A stretch of 64,000 nucleotides of DNA, taken from NCBI GenBank assembly GCA_963737075.1, contig CAVTRI010000001.1, positions 1,364,001 to 1,428,000 on the forward strand. The letters run 5' to 3'. Origin of the DNA: CAVTRI01 sp963737075 (lineage in GTDB: Bacteria; Actinomycetota; Acidimicrobiia; Acidimicrobiales; Palsa-688). Made by a program: the position numbers and the translations under genes. The notes under the pieces are model-generated. The model ran no database searches and was not told where the DNA came from. It was given only the letters and a program-made list of their open reading frames with translations. Positions 54,701 through 61,745 of this stretch are shown piece by piece. The first letter of the stretch is position 1. Every line of letters begins with the position of its first letter.

Positions 54701-55182
54701 ATCGCCAGGCGGAGCTCTTCAATGCGCACACAGGCGCTGACCGCCCACGGCGCGTCCGCGAACTCTCCTAGAGCTGAACCCCGCCAAAGAGCCAGCGCCT
54801 TCGAGAGGCTCGTCGCGGCATGGCCGAATTCCTCTGCCGCCAGCGCCCCCTGACCCTCCACCGCTAGTTGCTCCGCACGGCTCAGATCCAACCGGTCCGA
54901 CTCCACGGCCAACTGGTAGCCAGGGGGGCGGGTCAGAATGACGCCCGGGTCGAGCGTTCGGCGCAAGTGGGAGACATAGCCCTGCAACGTGTTGCTCGCT
55001 CCTGGTGGAGGTTCGCCGTTCCACAGGTCGTCGATGAGGCGATCGGCGGAGACGACCTCGCCACGATGGAGCAACAAAATGGTGAGCAGCGCTCGCTCTT
55101 TGCGGCCGCCGACGGCAACGGGCCCGTCTGGGCTGCCAACCTCCAAAGGTCCGAGCAACCGGAAGTCGTGCTGGTACGCCAA
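51784..55182 (-). CDS. SARP/BTAD-type AAA-TPR regulator (AfsR-like)
   Basis: The 1132-residue regulator has an OmpR-like winged helix at about 10-90 (LLGPLEVGSPDGPVAVGG, then NTLQGYVSHLRRTLDPG) and a bacterial transcriptional-activation domain at about 95-240. Its AAA/NACHT-like ATPase has Walker A LVAGEPGIGKTRLAEE near 300 and Walker B IVIVLDDLQWADSG. A long TPR-like helical array from about 600 to the end follows. Such proteins switch on antibiotic or developmental genes after ATP-driven oligomerisation. The start is TTG at 55182 with GAGAGG just upstream, because an in-frame stop lies three codons before it. Its target is unknown. Confidence 0.88.
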   Translation of the reverse strand: MAYQHDFRLLGPLEVGSPDGPVAVGGRKERALLTILLLHRGEVVSADRLIDDLWNGEPPPGASNTLQGYVSHLRRTLDPGVILTRPPGYQLAVESDRLDLSRAEQLAVEGQGALAAEEFGHAATSLSKALALWRGSALGEFADAPWAVSACVRIEELRLAILENQMEARLALGEHAAAVPDLQEAVRRWPLRERLTAQLMLALYRSGRQADALAAYRDLRRRLAEELGIDPGPEIWRLEEAMVLQKPELDWQQSRPSDAAPPSVKPFVGRTRELAALTAALDAARHGRGTLVLVAGEPGIGKTRLAEEACRSASSQGMQVLTAHCHERGASPPYWMWTEALRPLLDDWPTAERPDQLQVLRANAQPTGPGEHPQLARFRMFEGISRAVATAGSQRPIVIVLDDLQWADSGSLLCLDHVAEDLSRARAVIIGTYRDTEVTAALNETVACAVRRGLVLRLSGLDEQEVRTYLRQTLADSESDAATLLVRTGGNPFFIEQLVAAGDTSATPANVRDVVLDRCRLLPADAERMLATAAVIGPEFQFSVLERVLERVGDDDQLLDWLETAARCGFLTELAAVPGRYRFAHDLVRESLAACWSELRATRLHRRIGEVLETQEHPRPSVSELAHHFLLGARDGSGIDKAARYCLMAAQQATASLGYEDALSHAAAAVELADSDSSLRALAAESRLALGEAQWRSGDGTRARATFLAAAEEARTIGDARLLARAALGFGGGFVRDWHASRGAFGDRVVGLLEEAIAGLGTSEPRLRARLLGQLAEELYYELDQGRRDRLSQEAVRLAREDGDSLTLAACLASRCTAMWGPDALDEWLGDVAELVVLAEQLDSRELALFARHYLFVGQLESGNTPAATATLDDFESMAEASRLALYRWEARWFRGLLSLIGGRFAEAERLAGEALELGATTGEPDALGVYGAQIAMVRLEQGRISELYDSLVAFANEFVESPVWQAALCYADIELGHMESARKIFDRLAAGRFSGIPRNFAYLAALAMLATACARLGDHARAEQLYDLLLPYADRHILTADRNSWGSAAQYLGMLASMLGQHDEADAWFAQAAAANERMGACPWLARTLFEHARALRARHPAKAVPLMSRAEELARQCGMKSLLIAVATGG

Positions 55183-55397
55183 CGCCTCTCACCATGTGGA
55201 CTCGCGGAAGGCAAAGTCGACAGAAGGTTACCTCCAGCGGATCTCCAGGATTCCTCCAGCCAGGCCAGAAATGATCGAGCGTAGGCGGGGGCAGCTCCGC
55301 AGAGCAGCGGTGCGTTCCAGTCGGCGGGGGTCACGGGGTGCCAAGACCGCCGCTGCCTGGGGCGCACCGCCATACCGAGAGAGGAAAAATCACCAGC

Positions 55398-56081
55398 ATG
55401 AGTATCTCAACAGGGGCAGCTCCGTCGGCCCAAACGACACCTCCACGCGGAAGTGCGGCGCCGTGGGAGCGGTGGCAACCAGCGACCGGCATTGGCTTTG
55501 TCGTCTTGTTCATCGCCGGCTTTATGATCTTCAACACTCCCGACGACAATGCCACGAACGCCAAGTGGACCAGCTACTACGCCAGCAGCGGAAACCGCAT
55601 CAGTTTGGTCCTATCGGCATTTCTCCTCGTGCTTTCCGCGCTGTGCTTCATATCGTTCGTGACCACGGCCTGGTCCAGGGTGGCGGCAGCCCTCCGCCCG
55701 CACACGGCCAGCCCCCTGCCCATGGTCGCCGCAGGCGTGGCAGCCGCCGGCATCGCTGTAGGCGCCGTGCTCAACGCCACCATCGCGGGCGCCATGGTCT
55801 TCGGGAATCTGGCCGAACCCTCGGCCGAGACTCTGCGGGTATTCAGCGAGCTTGCCTTCCCAGTGATCACCGTGGCCGGGATGTTGGCAGCGGGACTGGC
55901 CTTAGCCAGCCTGAGCATGGCAGCGTTCCGCTCCGGTGTGCTGGGCAAGCGCATGGCGATCTTCGGCATGGTGGCCGCAGTCGCTGCCGTGTTTTCGTTC
56001 GTTTTCCTGCCCATGCTCCTGCCACTGGCCTGGGTCCTCGTCGCCAGCGTGCTGCTGCTGCGGCAGCCGGCGACGGCCTGA
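55398..56081 (+). CDS. Uncharacterised integral membrane protein, six helices
   Basis: This 227-residue membrane protein has hydrophobic segments at about 32-52, 70-95, 105-135, 153-178, 185-210 and 210-225. A polar N-terminal 25 residues precede the first. NTPDDNATNAKWTSYYASSGNR lies outside the first helix and would face the periplasm. I do not recognise the family with confidence; it resembles small actinobacterial membrane proteins of unknown role. It is divergent from the SARP regulator 216 bases away, which may control it. Confidence 0.7.
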   Translation: MSISTGAAPSAQTTPPRGSAAPWERWQPATGIGFVVLFIAGFMIFNTPDDNATNAKWTSYYASSGNRISLVLSAFLLVLSALCFISFVTTAWSRVAAALRPHTASPLPMVAAGVAAAGIAVGAVLNATIAGAMVFGNLAEPSAETLRVFSELAFPVITVAGMLAAGLALASLSMAAFRSGVLGKRMAIFGMVAAVAAVFSFVFLPMLLPLAWVLVASVLLLRQPATA

Positions 56082-56184
56082 CCGCCTCGCTGTCGGGCAT
56101 AACCGGCTGACGCAACCGCTAGGTTGCCGGCCTTGGGTCGGCCGTCGAAAGCGGGCGCGGCAATGAGTTGCCCGCAAATGGTTG

Positions 56185-56214
56185 GTCGCACGAGCCCGGG
56201 ATGGCTCGTGCGAC
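56185..56214. terminator. Perfect 12-bp hairpin after the membrane protein gene
   Basis: GTCGCACGAGCC and GGCTCGTGCGAC pair fully around the loop CGGGAT, about 100 bases after the stop at 56081. There is no T-tract, as is common for actinobacterial terminators. Confidence 0.45.
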
Positions 56215-56321
56215 CCCATGTGCCACCGTCCCCGTCGGCTTCGTCACCTTCAGTTCTCGATCGGCTTCGCCACCGGGTGGGCCGTTCCCGCGGCATAAGT
56301 GCTGTCAGGAGCCCTTTTTCC

Positions 56322-56366
56322 GGTCGGGCGGGCGGGACTTGAACCCGCGGCCCCCAGACCCCCAGT
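56322..56366. repeat. attL: 45-bp copy of the tRNA-Pro 3' half
   Basis: This is identical over 45 bases to 60958-61002, from the base after the discriminator-side GG to the anticodon loop CCCCCAGT. Beyond it the sequence (GCGATATTTC) has nothing to do with a tRNA. The last base next to the repeat, where the tRNA would carry the 3'-terminal A, is C here, so this side reads CCG rather than CCA. Confidence 0.92.
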
Positions 56367-56498
56367 GCGATATTTCATGTAACGCCATGTTTCCCCTCGT
56401 CGCTGGCTGTCACGTTCTTGCTGAGCAGAAGGGGTGTGTTGCTGGCCCGTTGGGACGGGACGGCACCTGGCGTGACGCGCTGAGACTGGTTTGTTGGG

Positions 56499-56882
56499 TC
56501 ACTGTTGGGTCGCGGAAGGTTCGATTGGTAGCCGCCGGACCCTGACTGACCCGGGGCTGACGATGGCCACCGCACCGGCGTTGAGGTCCTCCTCGAGCTG
56601 TGCCAGCGCGGCCAGGATGAGCTCGGCCTGGGCGGCTGGCCGGTGCGGCCCGCGGCGGACCAGCACCACGCTGGGGCCGGGGTGGCGACCTAGCGCGAGG
56701 AGCTCCCCGAAGTCGGTGTCGGCCGAGATCAGGACGCGGCTGCGTTCGGCGGCAACCCGCATGACGGCAAGGTCACGAGCGCCGAGCAGGCCCAGGTCGC
56801 CGACATGGATGGCGTCGTGTCCGGCATCGGCCAAGCGGCGGGCGACGCTCGTTGGGAGCGACTCGTCGATGAGCAGCTTCAA
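56499..56882 (-). CDS. DUF5615 (PIN-like) toxin candidate
   Basis: This 127-residue protein begins MKLLIDESLPTSVARRLADAGHDAIHVGDLG and contains VLISADTDFGELLAL, the DUF5615/Mut7-C layout with acidic residues Asp6, Asp55 and Asp57 placed as in PIN-like nucleases. It overlaps the DUF433 gene by four bases. DUF433-DUF5615 pairs are predicted type II toxin-antitoxin modules. It is cargo of the tRNA-Pro element, where such pairs often stabilise the element. Confidence 0.88.
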   Translation of the reverse strand: MKLLIDESLPTSVARRLADAGHDAIHVGDLGLLGARDLAVMRVAAERSRVLISADTDFGELLALGRHPGPSVVLVRRGPHRPAAQAELILAALAQLEEDLNAGAVAIVSPGSVRVRRLPIEPSATQQ

Positions 56883-57109
56883 CGAGCCGGCTGGAGTGGC
56901 AGCTCTCGTTCATCGACAGCCGCTGCGGCGTATCGCAGAGCTTCAGTGATGTCCTTGGCTTGGAGCTGCGGGAACTCCGCCACGATCTCTGCCGTCGTCA
57001 TCCCGTCGGCGACCATCCCCACCACGGTGGTCACCGGGATGCGTGTGCCGCGGATGCACGGCACGCCGCCCATGATCTCGTGATCCACGACGATACGGTC
57101 GAACGTCAC
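56879..57109 (-). CDS. DUF433 antitoxin candidate
   Basis: This 76-residue helix-turn-helix protein contains IMGGVPCIRGTRIPVTTVVGMVADGMTTAEIVAEFPQL, the DUF433 core, and a downstream helix ITEALRYAAAAV. It probably binds DNA and neutralises the DUF5615 protein encoded next, whose start overlaps its stop. I start it at GTG 57109 (TFDRIVVDHEIMGG) because the upstream residues lack similarity to the family. Confidence 0.9.
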   Translation of the reverse strand: MTFDRIVVDHEIMGGVPCIRGTRIPVTTVVGMVADGMTTAEIVAEFPQLQAKDITEALRYAAAAVDERELPLQPAR

Positions 57110-57624
57110 GAACCTAAGGGTACTTGGAGTCGACGAGCGCACGCCCGAGCACAGGCTGACCACTGAAGGAGGATCGTTGGAGAAGTCAGCAGCGCTGATG
57201 CGCTCCCTCTGTCCATGACCCTCTCGAATCTGATGTCAGTGATGTTCGGAACGCCTCAGCGTTACATCGGCGACCTCACCCACCGTGAGACAACCACGCG
57301 ACGTCAAGCCCTCACCCGGAGCTGAGTCCGCTAACGCACCCCGCCGTGGCGGCCGCGCGATGAGCGCGGCGAGGGGGTCATCTTGGCGGCGATCGCCGTG
57401 CTCGTCATGGCGTTCATCGGGGTAGGAATACGGTAGGAATCGCTACCAGGCGTCGTTTGTCCCTTTGCGGGCGCTGTGTGCTCGCCCCGTGTGCGACCGC
57501 CGTCCGGCTGTACCGCGACGGCGACGATCCATCTGCCGCTATGTCTCAATGGGCAAAGTCGACGTCGCTCACGAGGGGTGGTAGCCTTACCGCTCTAAGC
57601 ACCCCGAGAGCGAGGCGGTGGTCT
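57110..57624. other. Gene-poor stretch with a small membrane-peptide fragment
   Basis: About 500 bases without a confident gene. At 57332-57439 on the plus strand a frame reads DERGEGVILAAIAVLVMAF and stops soon after. It resembles the membrane helix of short Tad-pilus-associated actinobacterial proteins but lacks a start and a C-terminus, so it is at most a fragment. The start of the lipoprotein gene must have its promoter in the remainder. Confidence 0.35.
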
Positions 57625-58368
57625 ATGAGACGGCGACCGTGGGGGGCGTGTGTAGGGGCTGGCGTGACGGTGATGTGTCTCGCCTTCGCGGGATGCGGTT
57701 CGAGCCACAACAAATCGTCATCAAGTCAGACGACGACGGCTACGACTGCTGCGCCCACCACCGCAGCGCCCACCACGGCAGCGCCCACGACGCCGACTAC
57801 CGCGGCCCCTGCGACGGGGTTCGACACAAAGTACGGCAGCTTCACCCCCACATCGCACAGCGGGTCGAGCGCCGCCGTGGTACCGGTCCCTGCGGGTGCC
57901 AAAGCGGGTTTGGTCGAGGCCACGTACTCTGGATCAGGTCACTTCGCTGTCGAGAGTCTTGACGCCCAAAACCAGATGGACGACCTATTAGTCAATCACG
58001 TAGGCGCGTATACGGGTACGACGGCGTTCGGATTCGGGCTGAGCAGCAAGCCGCCTGTAAACATCCAAGTGACGGCCACGGGTCCTTGGACCCTCAAGAT
58101 ATCTCCCATCTCCACCGCCCCTAACCTGGTGTCGCCCGCCAGCGGGAAGGGTGACGCGGTCTACCTTTGGAACGGAAAGGCTACGTCCTGGGCAATCACC
58201 AATCAGGGCACGGGACACTTCGCAGTTGAAACCGAGGGCTCCGGCTTGTTCAGTCACAGCCTCCTGGTCAACCAGGTCGGACCGTTCAACGGAACGGTGG
58301 CAGCAAAGGCAGGCCCAGCTGTCACCATAATCACGTCCAACGGCACTTGGACCATCACATTCTCCTAA
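57625..58368 (+). CDS. Lipoprotein with two repeated beta domains
   Basis: This 247-residue exported lipoprotein has a signal with the lipobox LAFAGC (Cys24) followed by a Thr/Pro/Ala linker (about 30-63). Two similar domains of about 65 residues follow: SGSGHFAVESLDAQNQMDDL, then LLVNHVGAYTGTTAFG; and QGTGHFAVETEGSGLFSHSL, then LLVNQVGPFNGTVAAKAG. Both end in GPWTLKI or GTWTITF. Small exported domains of this shape are common in actinobacteria and phages but have no known role. It is cargo of the tRNA-Pro element. Confidence 0.75.
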   Translation: MRRRPWGACVGAGVTVMCLAFAGCGSSHNKSSSSQTTTATTAAPTTAAPTTAAPTTPTTAAPATGFDTKYGSFTPTSHSGSSAAVVPVPAGAKAGLVEATYSGSGHFAVESLDAQNQMDDLLVNHVGAYTGTTAFGFGLSSKPPVNIQVTATGPWTLKISPISTAPNLVSPASGKGDAVYLWNGKATSWAITNQGTGHFAVETEGSGLFSHSLLVNQVGPFNGTVAAKAGPAVTIITSNGTWTITFS

Positions 58369-58501
58369 CGGTCATTGCTTCGAAGAAGCTGTCATGCGGA
58401 ATGAACTGACCCCAAACGAGCCAGCACAGGCAGACAAGAGAGAACGGGCGGCGGAGTGCTGCAAGACCGGCGACCAGGGTTGATGTGGAGGAGGACTGGC
58501 T

Positions 58502-59248
58502 ATGGGGCTGATTTTCAAAACATGCGGATACTGCGGGGCGATAGTCAACAGCAATGATCAGATCCGCAAAGGCCTGAAGTATTATCACCGGACATGCAGG
58601 GCTGCTGCTGAGACAGAAAAGCGCCAACAGGCGGCTGCTGCTAAGGCGGAAAAGCGCCAGCAGGCCAACGTAGGTGCCGTTGCATCTGGAGCGGCTCCGG
58701 TCGTTCCCGCACCTGCTCCGCCTTCCCGCCTTAAGGGAACGGCCTCTCAAGCAGTAGCTCCGGTCACTGACACTGTTCAGTTCGACTTTCCCGCGGCGGT
58801 AGTGTTCCAAGCGGCGGCGGAGGGAATCCCAACGCTGGAGGGTTTCGAGCTACGGGGCACGAGTCCGACAGCACGGCCAAGGCAGCTCAGCGCTACGACG
58901 GAGGCGTCATGGCGCTCATTGGGTGGGGGTGAAAAAGTCGCTGTATCGGTGAGCGAGGTCGATCCCTGGAAAGCCTCAATGAGCGTCGAGTCGGCTGGAA
59001 AGCTAGCAACGGCGGCGACCAAGAACCGCGCAAACGTTGAACAAATCATCCGCGCAACCTCGGATCAACTGCATCAGAATGGCGCTGAGTGGACGAACGG
59101 GCTAGGGGTCGCTCCTCGGGCTGCAAGCCAACCTGAGTCGCAGAGCATCGAGGAACGGCTGGGTCGTCTTAATGACCTGCACGAACGGGGCCTCATCAAC
59201 GAAGAGGATTTCGAGGCGCGGAAGCGGGAGATCCTGTCTGAGCTCTAA
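58502..59248 (+). CDS. Zinc-finger plus SHOCT-domain protein
   Basis: This 248-residue protein starts with a small zinc-finger motif (FKTCGYCGAIVNS...HRTC), then an Ala/Glu/Lys coiled stretch (about 38-75). The middle beta domain is uncharacterised (about 90-185). A C-terminal SHOCT motif, LGRLNDLHERGLINEEDFEARKREIL, ends the protein. SHOCT segments are short helical oligomerisation modules. The gene is less GC-rich than its neighbours, consistent with its place in the mobile element. The role is unknown. Confidence 0.8.
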   Translation: MGLIFKTCGYCGAIVNSNDQIRKGLKYYHRTCRAAAETEKRQQAAAAKAEKRQQANVGAVASGAAPVVPAPAPPSRLKGTASQAVAPVTDTVQFDFPAAVVFQAAAEGIPTLEGFELRGTSPTARPRQLSATTEASWRSLGGGEKVAVSVSEVDPWKASMSVESAGKLATAATKNRANVEQIIRATSDQLHQNGAEWTNGLGVAPRAASQPESQSIEERLGRLNDLHERGLINEEDFEARKREILSEL

Positions 59249-59390
59249 CGGTGGGGACGATCTCAATTGGAGAGGACAACAATGGCACTGGCAAGTCGTG
59301 AGCAGAAACAGCACCTCCTCATGGCAGCCCGACCAGGCACCGCGCCCGACGACGGGGCGGCTTGACTCTTGATTCCTGTGTAAAGCAAAT

Positions 59391-59459
<69 letters not shown>

Positions 59460-59595
59460 GTCGCTGAGAGTGGCCGAGACCCGCGAGTTAGCGGCGGGGG
59501 GATGAAAGCCGGACCCCGCGTCGCCGCCGCCGGTACGTTGCCAGCGTCGGCCTGTCGGCGCCGGGAGCCGCGCCATCACCAGCCGGCTTGCCTGC

Positions 59596-59622
59596 GGCCT
59601 CCGCCCCGCAGGGGCGGAGGCC
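59596..59622. terminator. Perfect 12-bp hairpin between the SHOCT and integrase genes
   Basis: GGCCTCCGCCCC and GGGGCGGAGGCC pair fully around GCA. It lies just after the integrase stop on the minus strand and could end both converging transcripts. Confidence 0.55.
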
Positions 59623-59672
59623 AGCTTGAAAAACTTGTCGCGGTGTCGAGCTGAGGCTTGCCACTGGTGGGA

Positions 59673-60836
59673 TCAGGCAAGAAGGGACGCGATGTGCTCG
59701 GCGGCTTTGCGGTCCTCAGCCGGTACGGCATCGGTGTAGTGCCGGGCCATCTGCACCGTCGACCAGCCCAAGCGGGACTGCTTCTGGGCTTCGCTGACCA
59801 CGGCGTCGAGCATGGTCGCGTGGAAGTGCCGGAGCGAGTGCAAGTGGATGTCCTCCGCGAGCCCGGCCCTGCGGCGCAGCTTGACGATGGCGTGGCTGAA
59901 CGACGTCGGGTACGGCGGCGTCGACCCGTCCGGCTCGAAGGAGAACACGAACGAGTCAGGTCGCAGCACCGTATTGCAACTCCCGGCCAGTCGCTCCTGC
60001 TCGGTGCGCAGCGCCTCCAGGGCGCCCATGGTCCGCTCGTCGCAGGCGACCCGGCGGACGCTGGCCCTCGTCTTCGGCCCCTTGACGGCCACACCGCCGC
60101 GAGCGCCGATCACGCTCTCGTCCACGGTCAGGGCATCCTGCGCCAGGTCGACGTCGTTCCACCGGAGCGCACACGCTTCCCCTCTGCGCATGCCGGTCGC
60201 CGCGAGGACCTGCACGAACGTGGCGATGCGCACGTCTTCTGCCTCGGCTGCGGCGATCAACGTACGCACCTCGGCAGGGGTGGGAGCGCGGACCGGTTCG
60301 GGCTGCTCCTCCAGGCGCCAGACCGGGAGGTCGGCGTCCGCGGCCGGGTTGGGAAGCGCCCCCGCGCTCCACTTGCGGGCCAGGCGGCAAGCACGGTGAA
60401 GGACCGCTTTCACCTGCCGCACGGTCGCTTGGGACAAGCCGCGCTCCTTGAGGCCCCGATAGAAGCGCTCGACGTCGTAGGGCCCGAGGCTGGCGATCTT
60501 GCGCCGTCCGATCGTGCCAGCGATGTGCAGTCGCCACACGGCCTCGTAGTGCTCCGCCGTCCTCGGCGACAGGTCCTGCCAGCCGTTGTGCCTCCAGGCC
60601 GCGATGGCGTCGTTGACGGTGGTGGCCGGCCCCCACAGCCTGGGCTCGTTAGGCGGAGATAGCGGTTGGACGGTCTGCTCGGCCACCATGCGAGCGAGCT
60701 CCCGCTCCGCCTCGCGGCGCGAACCGTGGAAGCGGGCGTGTCGGTGCCGGACCCGTCCGCTGGCGTCCCGGCCCAGGTAGACGCGCAACTCCCACAGTCC
60801 CGATTTGCCGGGGATCGGCCTCAGGCTCCCTGCCAT
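59673..60836 (-). CDS. Phage-type tyrosine integrase
   Basis: The 387-residue enzyme has an N-terminal arm-binding region (WELRVYLGRDASGRVRHRHA), a core-binding domain (about 70-160) and a catalytic domain. The catalytic residues are Arg217 (TGMRRGE), Lys255 (KGPKTRASVR), His333 and Arg336 (HLHSLRHFH), Trp358 (LGWST, in the usual His/Trp position) and Tyr367 (ARHYTDA). It lies about 120 bases from tRNA-Pro and reads away from it, the standard place for an integrase using a tRNA att site. No excisionase is recognisable. Confidence 0.93.
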   Translation of the reverse strand: MAGSLRPIPGKSGLWELRVYLGRDASGRVRHRHARFHGSRREAERELARMVAEQTVQPLSPPNEPRLWGPATTVNDAIAAWRHNGWQDLSPRTAEHYEAVWRLHIAGTIGRRKIASLGPYDVERFYRGLKERGLSQATVRQVKAVLHRACRLARKWSAGALPNPAADADLPVWRLEEQPEPVRAPTPAEVRTLIAAAEAEDVRIATFVQVLAATGMRRGEACALRWNDVDLAQDALTVDESVIGARGGVAVKGPKTRASVRRVACDERTMGALEALRTEQERLAGSCNTVLRPDSFVFSFEPDGSTPPYPTSFSHAIVKLRRRAGLAEDIHLHSLRHFHATMLDAVVSEAQKQSRLGWSTVQMARHYTDAVPAEDRKAAEHIASLLA

Positions 60837-60956
60837 CGTCTCTTCCTCCCGAGCCCTTGAAACCCCGTGTTGGGTTATCTGTTGGGTTCTCGAGGAGGAA
60901 CGCTACGCCGGAGCTGTGACCGCTTCGCGGATCAGCACTCTGACCTGCAGGTTTAC

Positions 60957-61033
60957 TGGTCGGGCGGGCGGGACTTGAACCCGCGGCCCCCAGACCCCCA
61001 GTCTGGTGCGCTACCAAACTGCGCCACCGCCCG
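60957..61033 (-). tRNA. tRNA-Pro (anticodon GGG)
   Basis: The 77-base gene on the minus strand folds into a complete cloverleaf. The acceptor is CGGGCGG/CCGCCCG, the D arm GCGC...GCGC, and the anticodon stem CCAGA/TCTGG around CTGGGGG, so the anticodon is GGG. The T arm is GCGGG-TTCAAGT-CCCGC. A 3' CCA is encoded. Its 3' half is the att site of the adjacent element. Confidence 0.95.
60958..61002. repeat. attR: 45-bp copy within intact tRNA-Pro
   Basis: This is identical to 56322-56366. It lies inside the functional tRNA-Pro gene and covers the T arm, variable loop and half of the anticodon arm. Here the 3' end reads CCA, supplied by the element side. Confidence 0.92.
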
Positions 61034-61156
61034 GTGAAGCAGGGCGCCACTGTACACCTGGGTGCCGGCTGAAGCCGCCTGGCTCATTTCTGGGCGAGAC
61101 CCAAGGTTGCGCTCTCTCGATTTTGGGTCCGTTTTTGTCCTCGGGTCCCGCAAGAC

Positions 61157-61207
61157 CTTTCTCGGCCCGTTCGCACACGTTTCGTGTGGACGAACGGACC
61201 GAGAAAG
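61157..61207. terminator. Long imperfect hairpin between the der-side operon and tRNA-Pro
   Basis: CTTTCTCGGcCCGTTCG-CACACG pairs with CGTGTGGACGAACGGaCCGAGAAAG around TTT, a stem of over 20 pairs with one mismatch and a two-base bulge. It lies after the minus-strand operon ending at 61294 and before the tRNA. It may be a terminator or a palindromic mobile remnant. There is no T-tract. Confidence 0.45.
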
Positions 61208-61293
61208 CTCTACGGATCCCCACGGGAGAAAACGGCGCCATGATCCGGCGGCAGCACGGAACACGATCATCTCCACGATCCGGTGGAGCGCCC

Positions 61294-61494
61294 TCACCAG
61301 TGCTTAGGAATCCACTCCGCGAGCCACCAGATGCGGTAGATCAGGTAGCCGGCGAGGCCGACGAGCATGAGCTTGAAGTGCCAGGGCACGCCCCTTTTGG
61401 CGGGCGCGATCACGGAACCGCAGGTCGGGCAGGTGCCGCCTTCTGCCATGCGGCTGGCGTCCCAAAATTTGCTGCACGCCTCGCACCACGGCAC
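61294..61494 (-). CDS. Small zinc-ribbon membrane protein
   Basis: This 66-residue protein begins at GTG 61494 with PWCEACSKFWDASRM. It has two CxxC pairs (CEAC, CPTC) forming a zinc ribbon and then one membrane helix (WHFKLMLVGLAGYLIYRIWW). Short proteins with this plan occur widely in actinobacteria and their role is unknown. It is the last gene of the der-phosphatase strand, 252 bases after the phosphatase, with a tandem repeat in between. Confidence 0.75.
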   Translation of the reverse strand: MPWCEACSKFWDASRMAEGGTCPTCGSVIAPAKRGVPWHFKLMLVGLAGYLIYRIWWLAEWIPKHW

Positions 61495-61509
61495 GACTTC
61501 CGGTGTACC

Positions 61510-61725
61510 AGACGCCGACCGGCCAACAAAGCCGGCCAGACGCCGGCTACCAAAGCGGCCCAGACGCCGGCCAACAAAGCCGGCCAGACGCCGGCCAACA
61601 AAGCCGGCCAGACGCCGGCCACCAAGCCGGCCAGACGGCCGGCCCCAAAGCCGGCCCCAAAGCCGGCCAGACTGCCGGCCACCCAAGCCGCCCAGACGCC
61701 GACCAGCCAACAAAGCCGGCTGGCG
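61510..61725. repeat. Tandem array, 24-bp units
   Basis: Units of AGACGCCGGCCAACAAAGCC followed by GGCC recur every 24 bases at about 61538, 61562, 61586 and 61610. Degenerate copies lie on both sides. Each unit contains GCCGGC twice, so the transcript can form many hairpins. The plus-strand frame through it is Lys/Ala/Pro-rich and reads TPANKAGQ repeats, but it has no start context. Confidence 0.85.
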
Positions 61726-61745
61726 ACAACGAGGCCAGAGAACAA

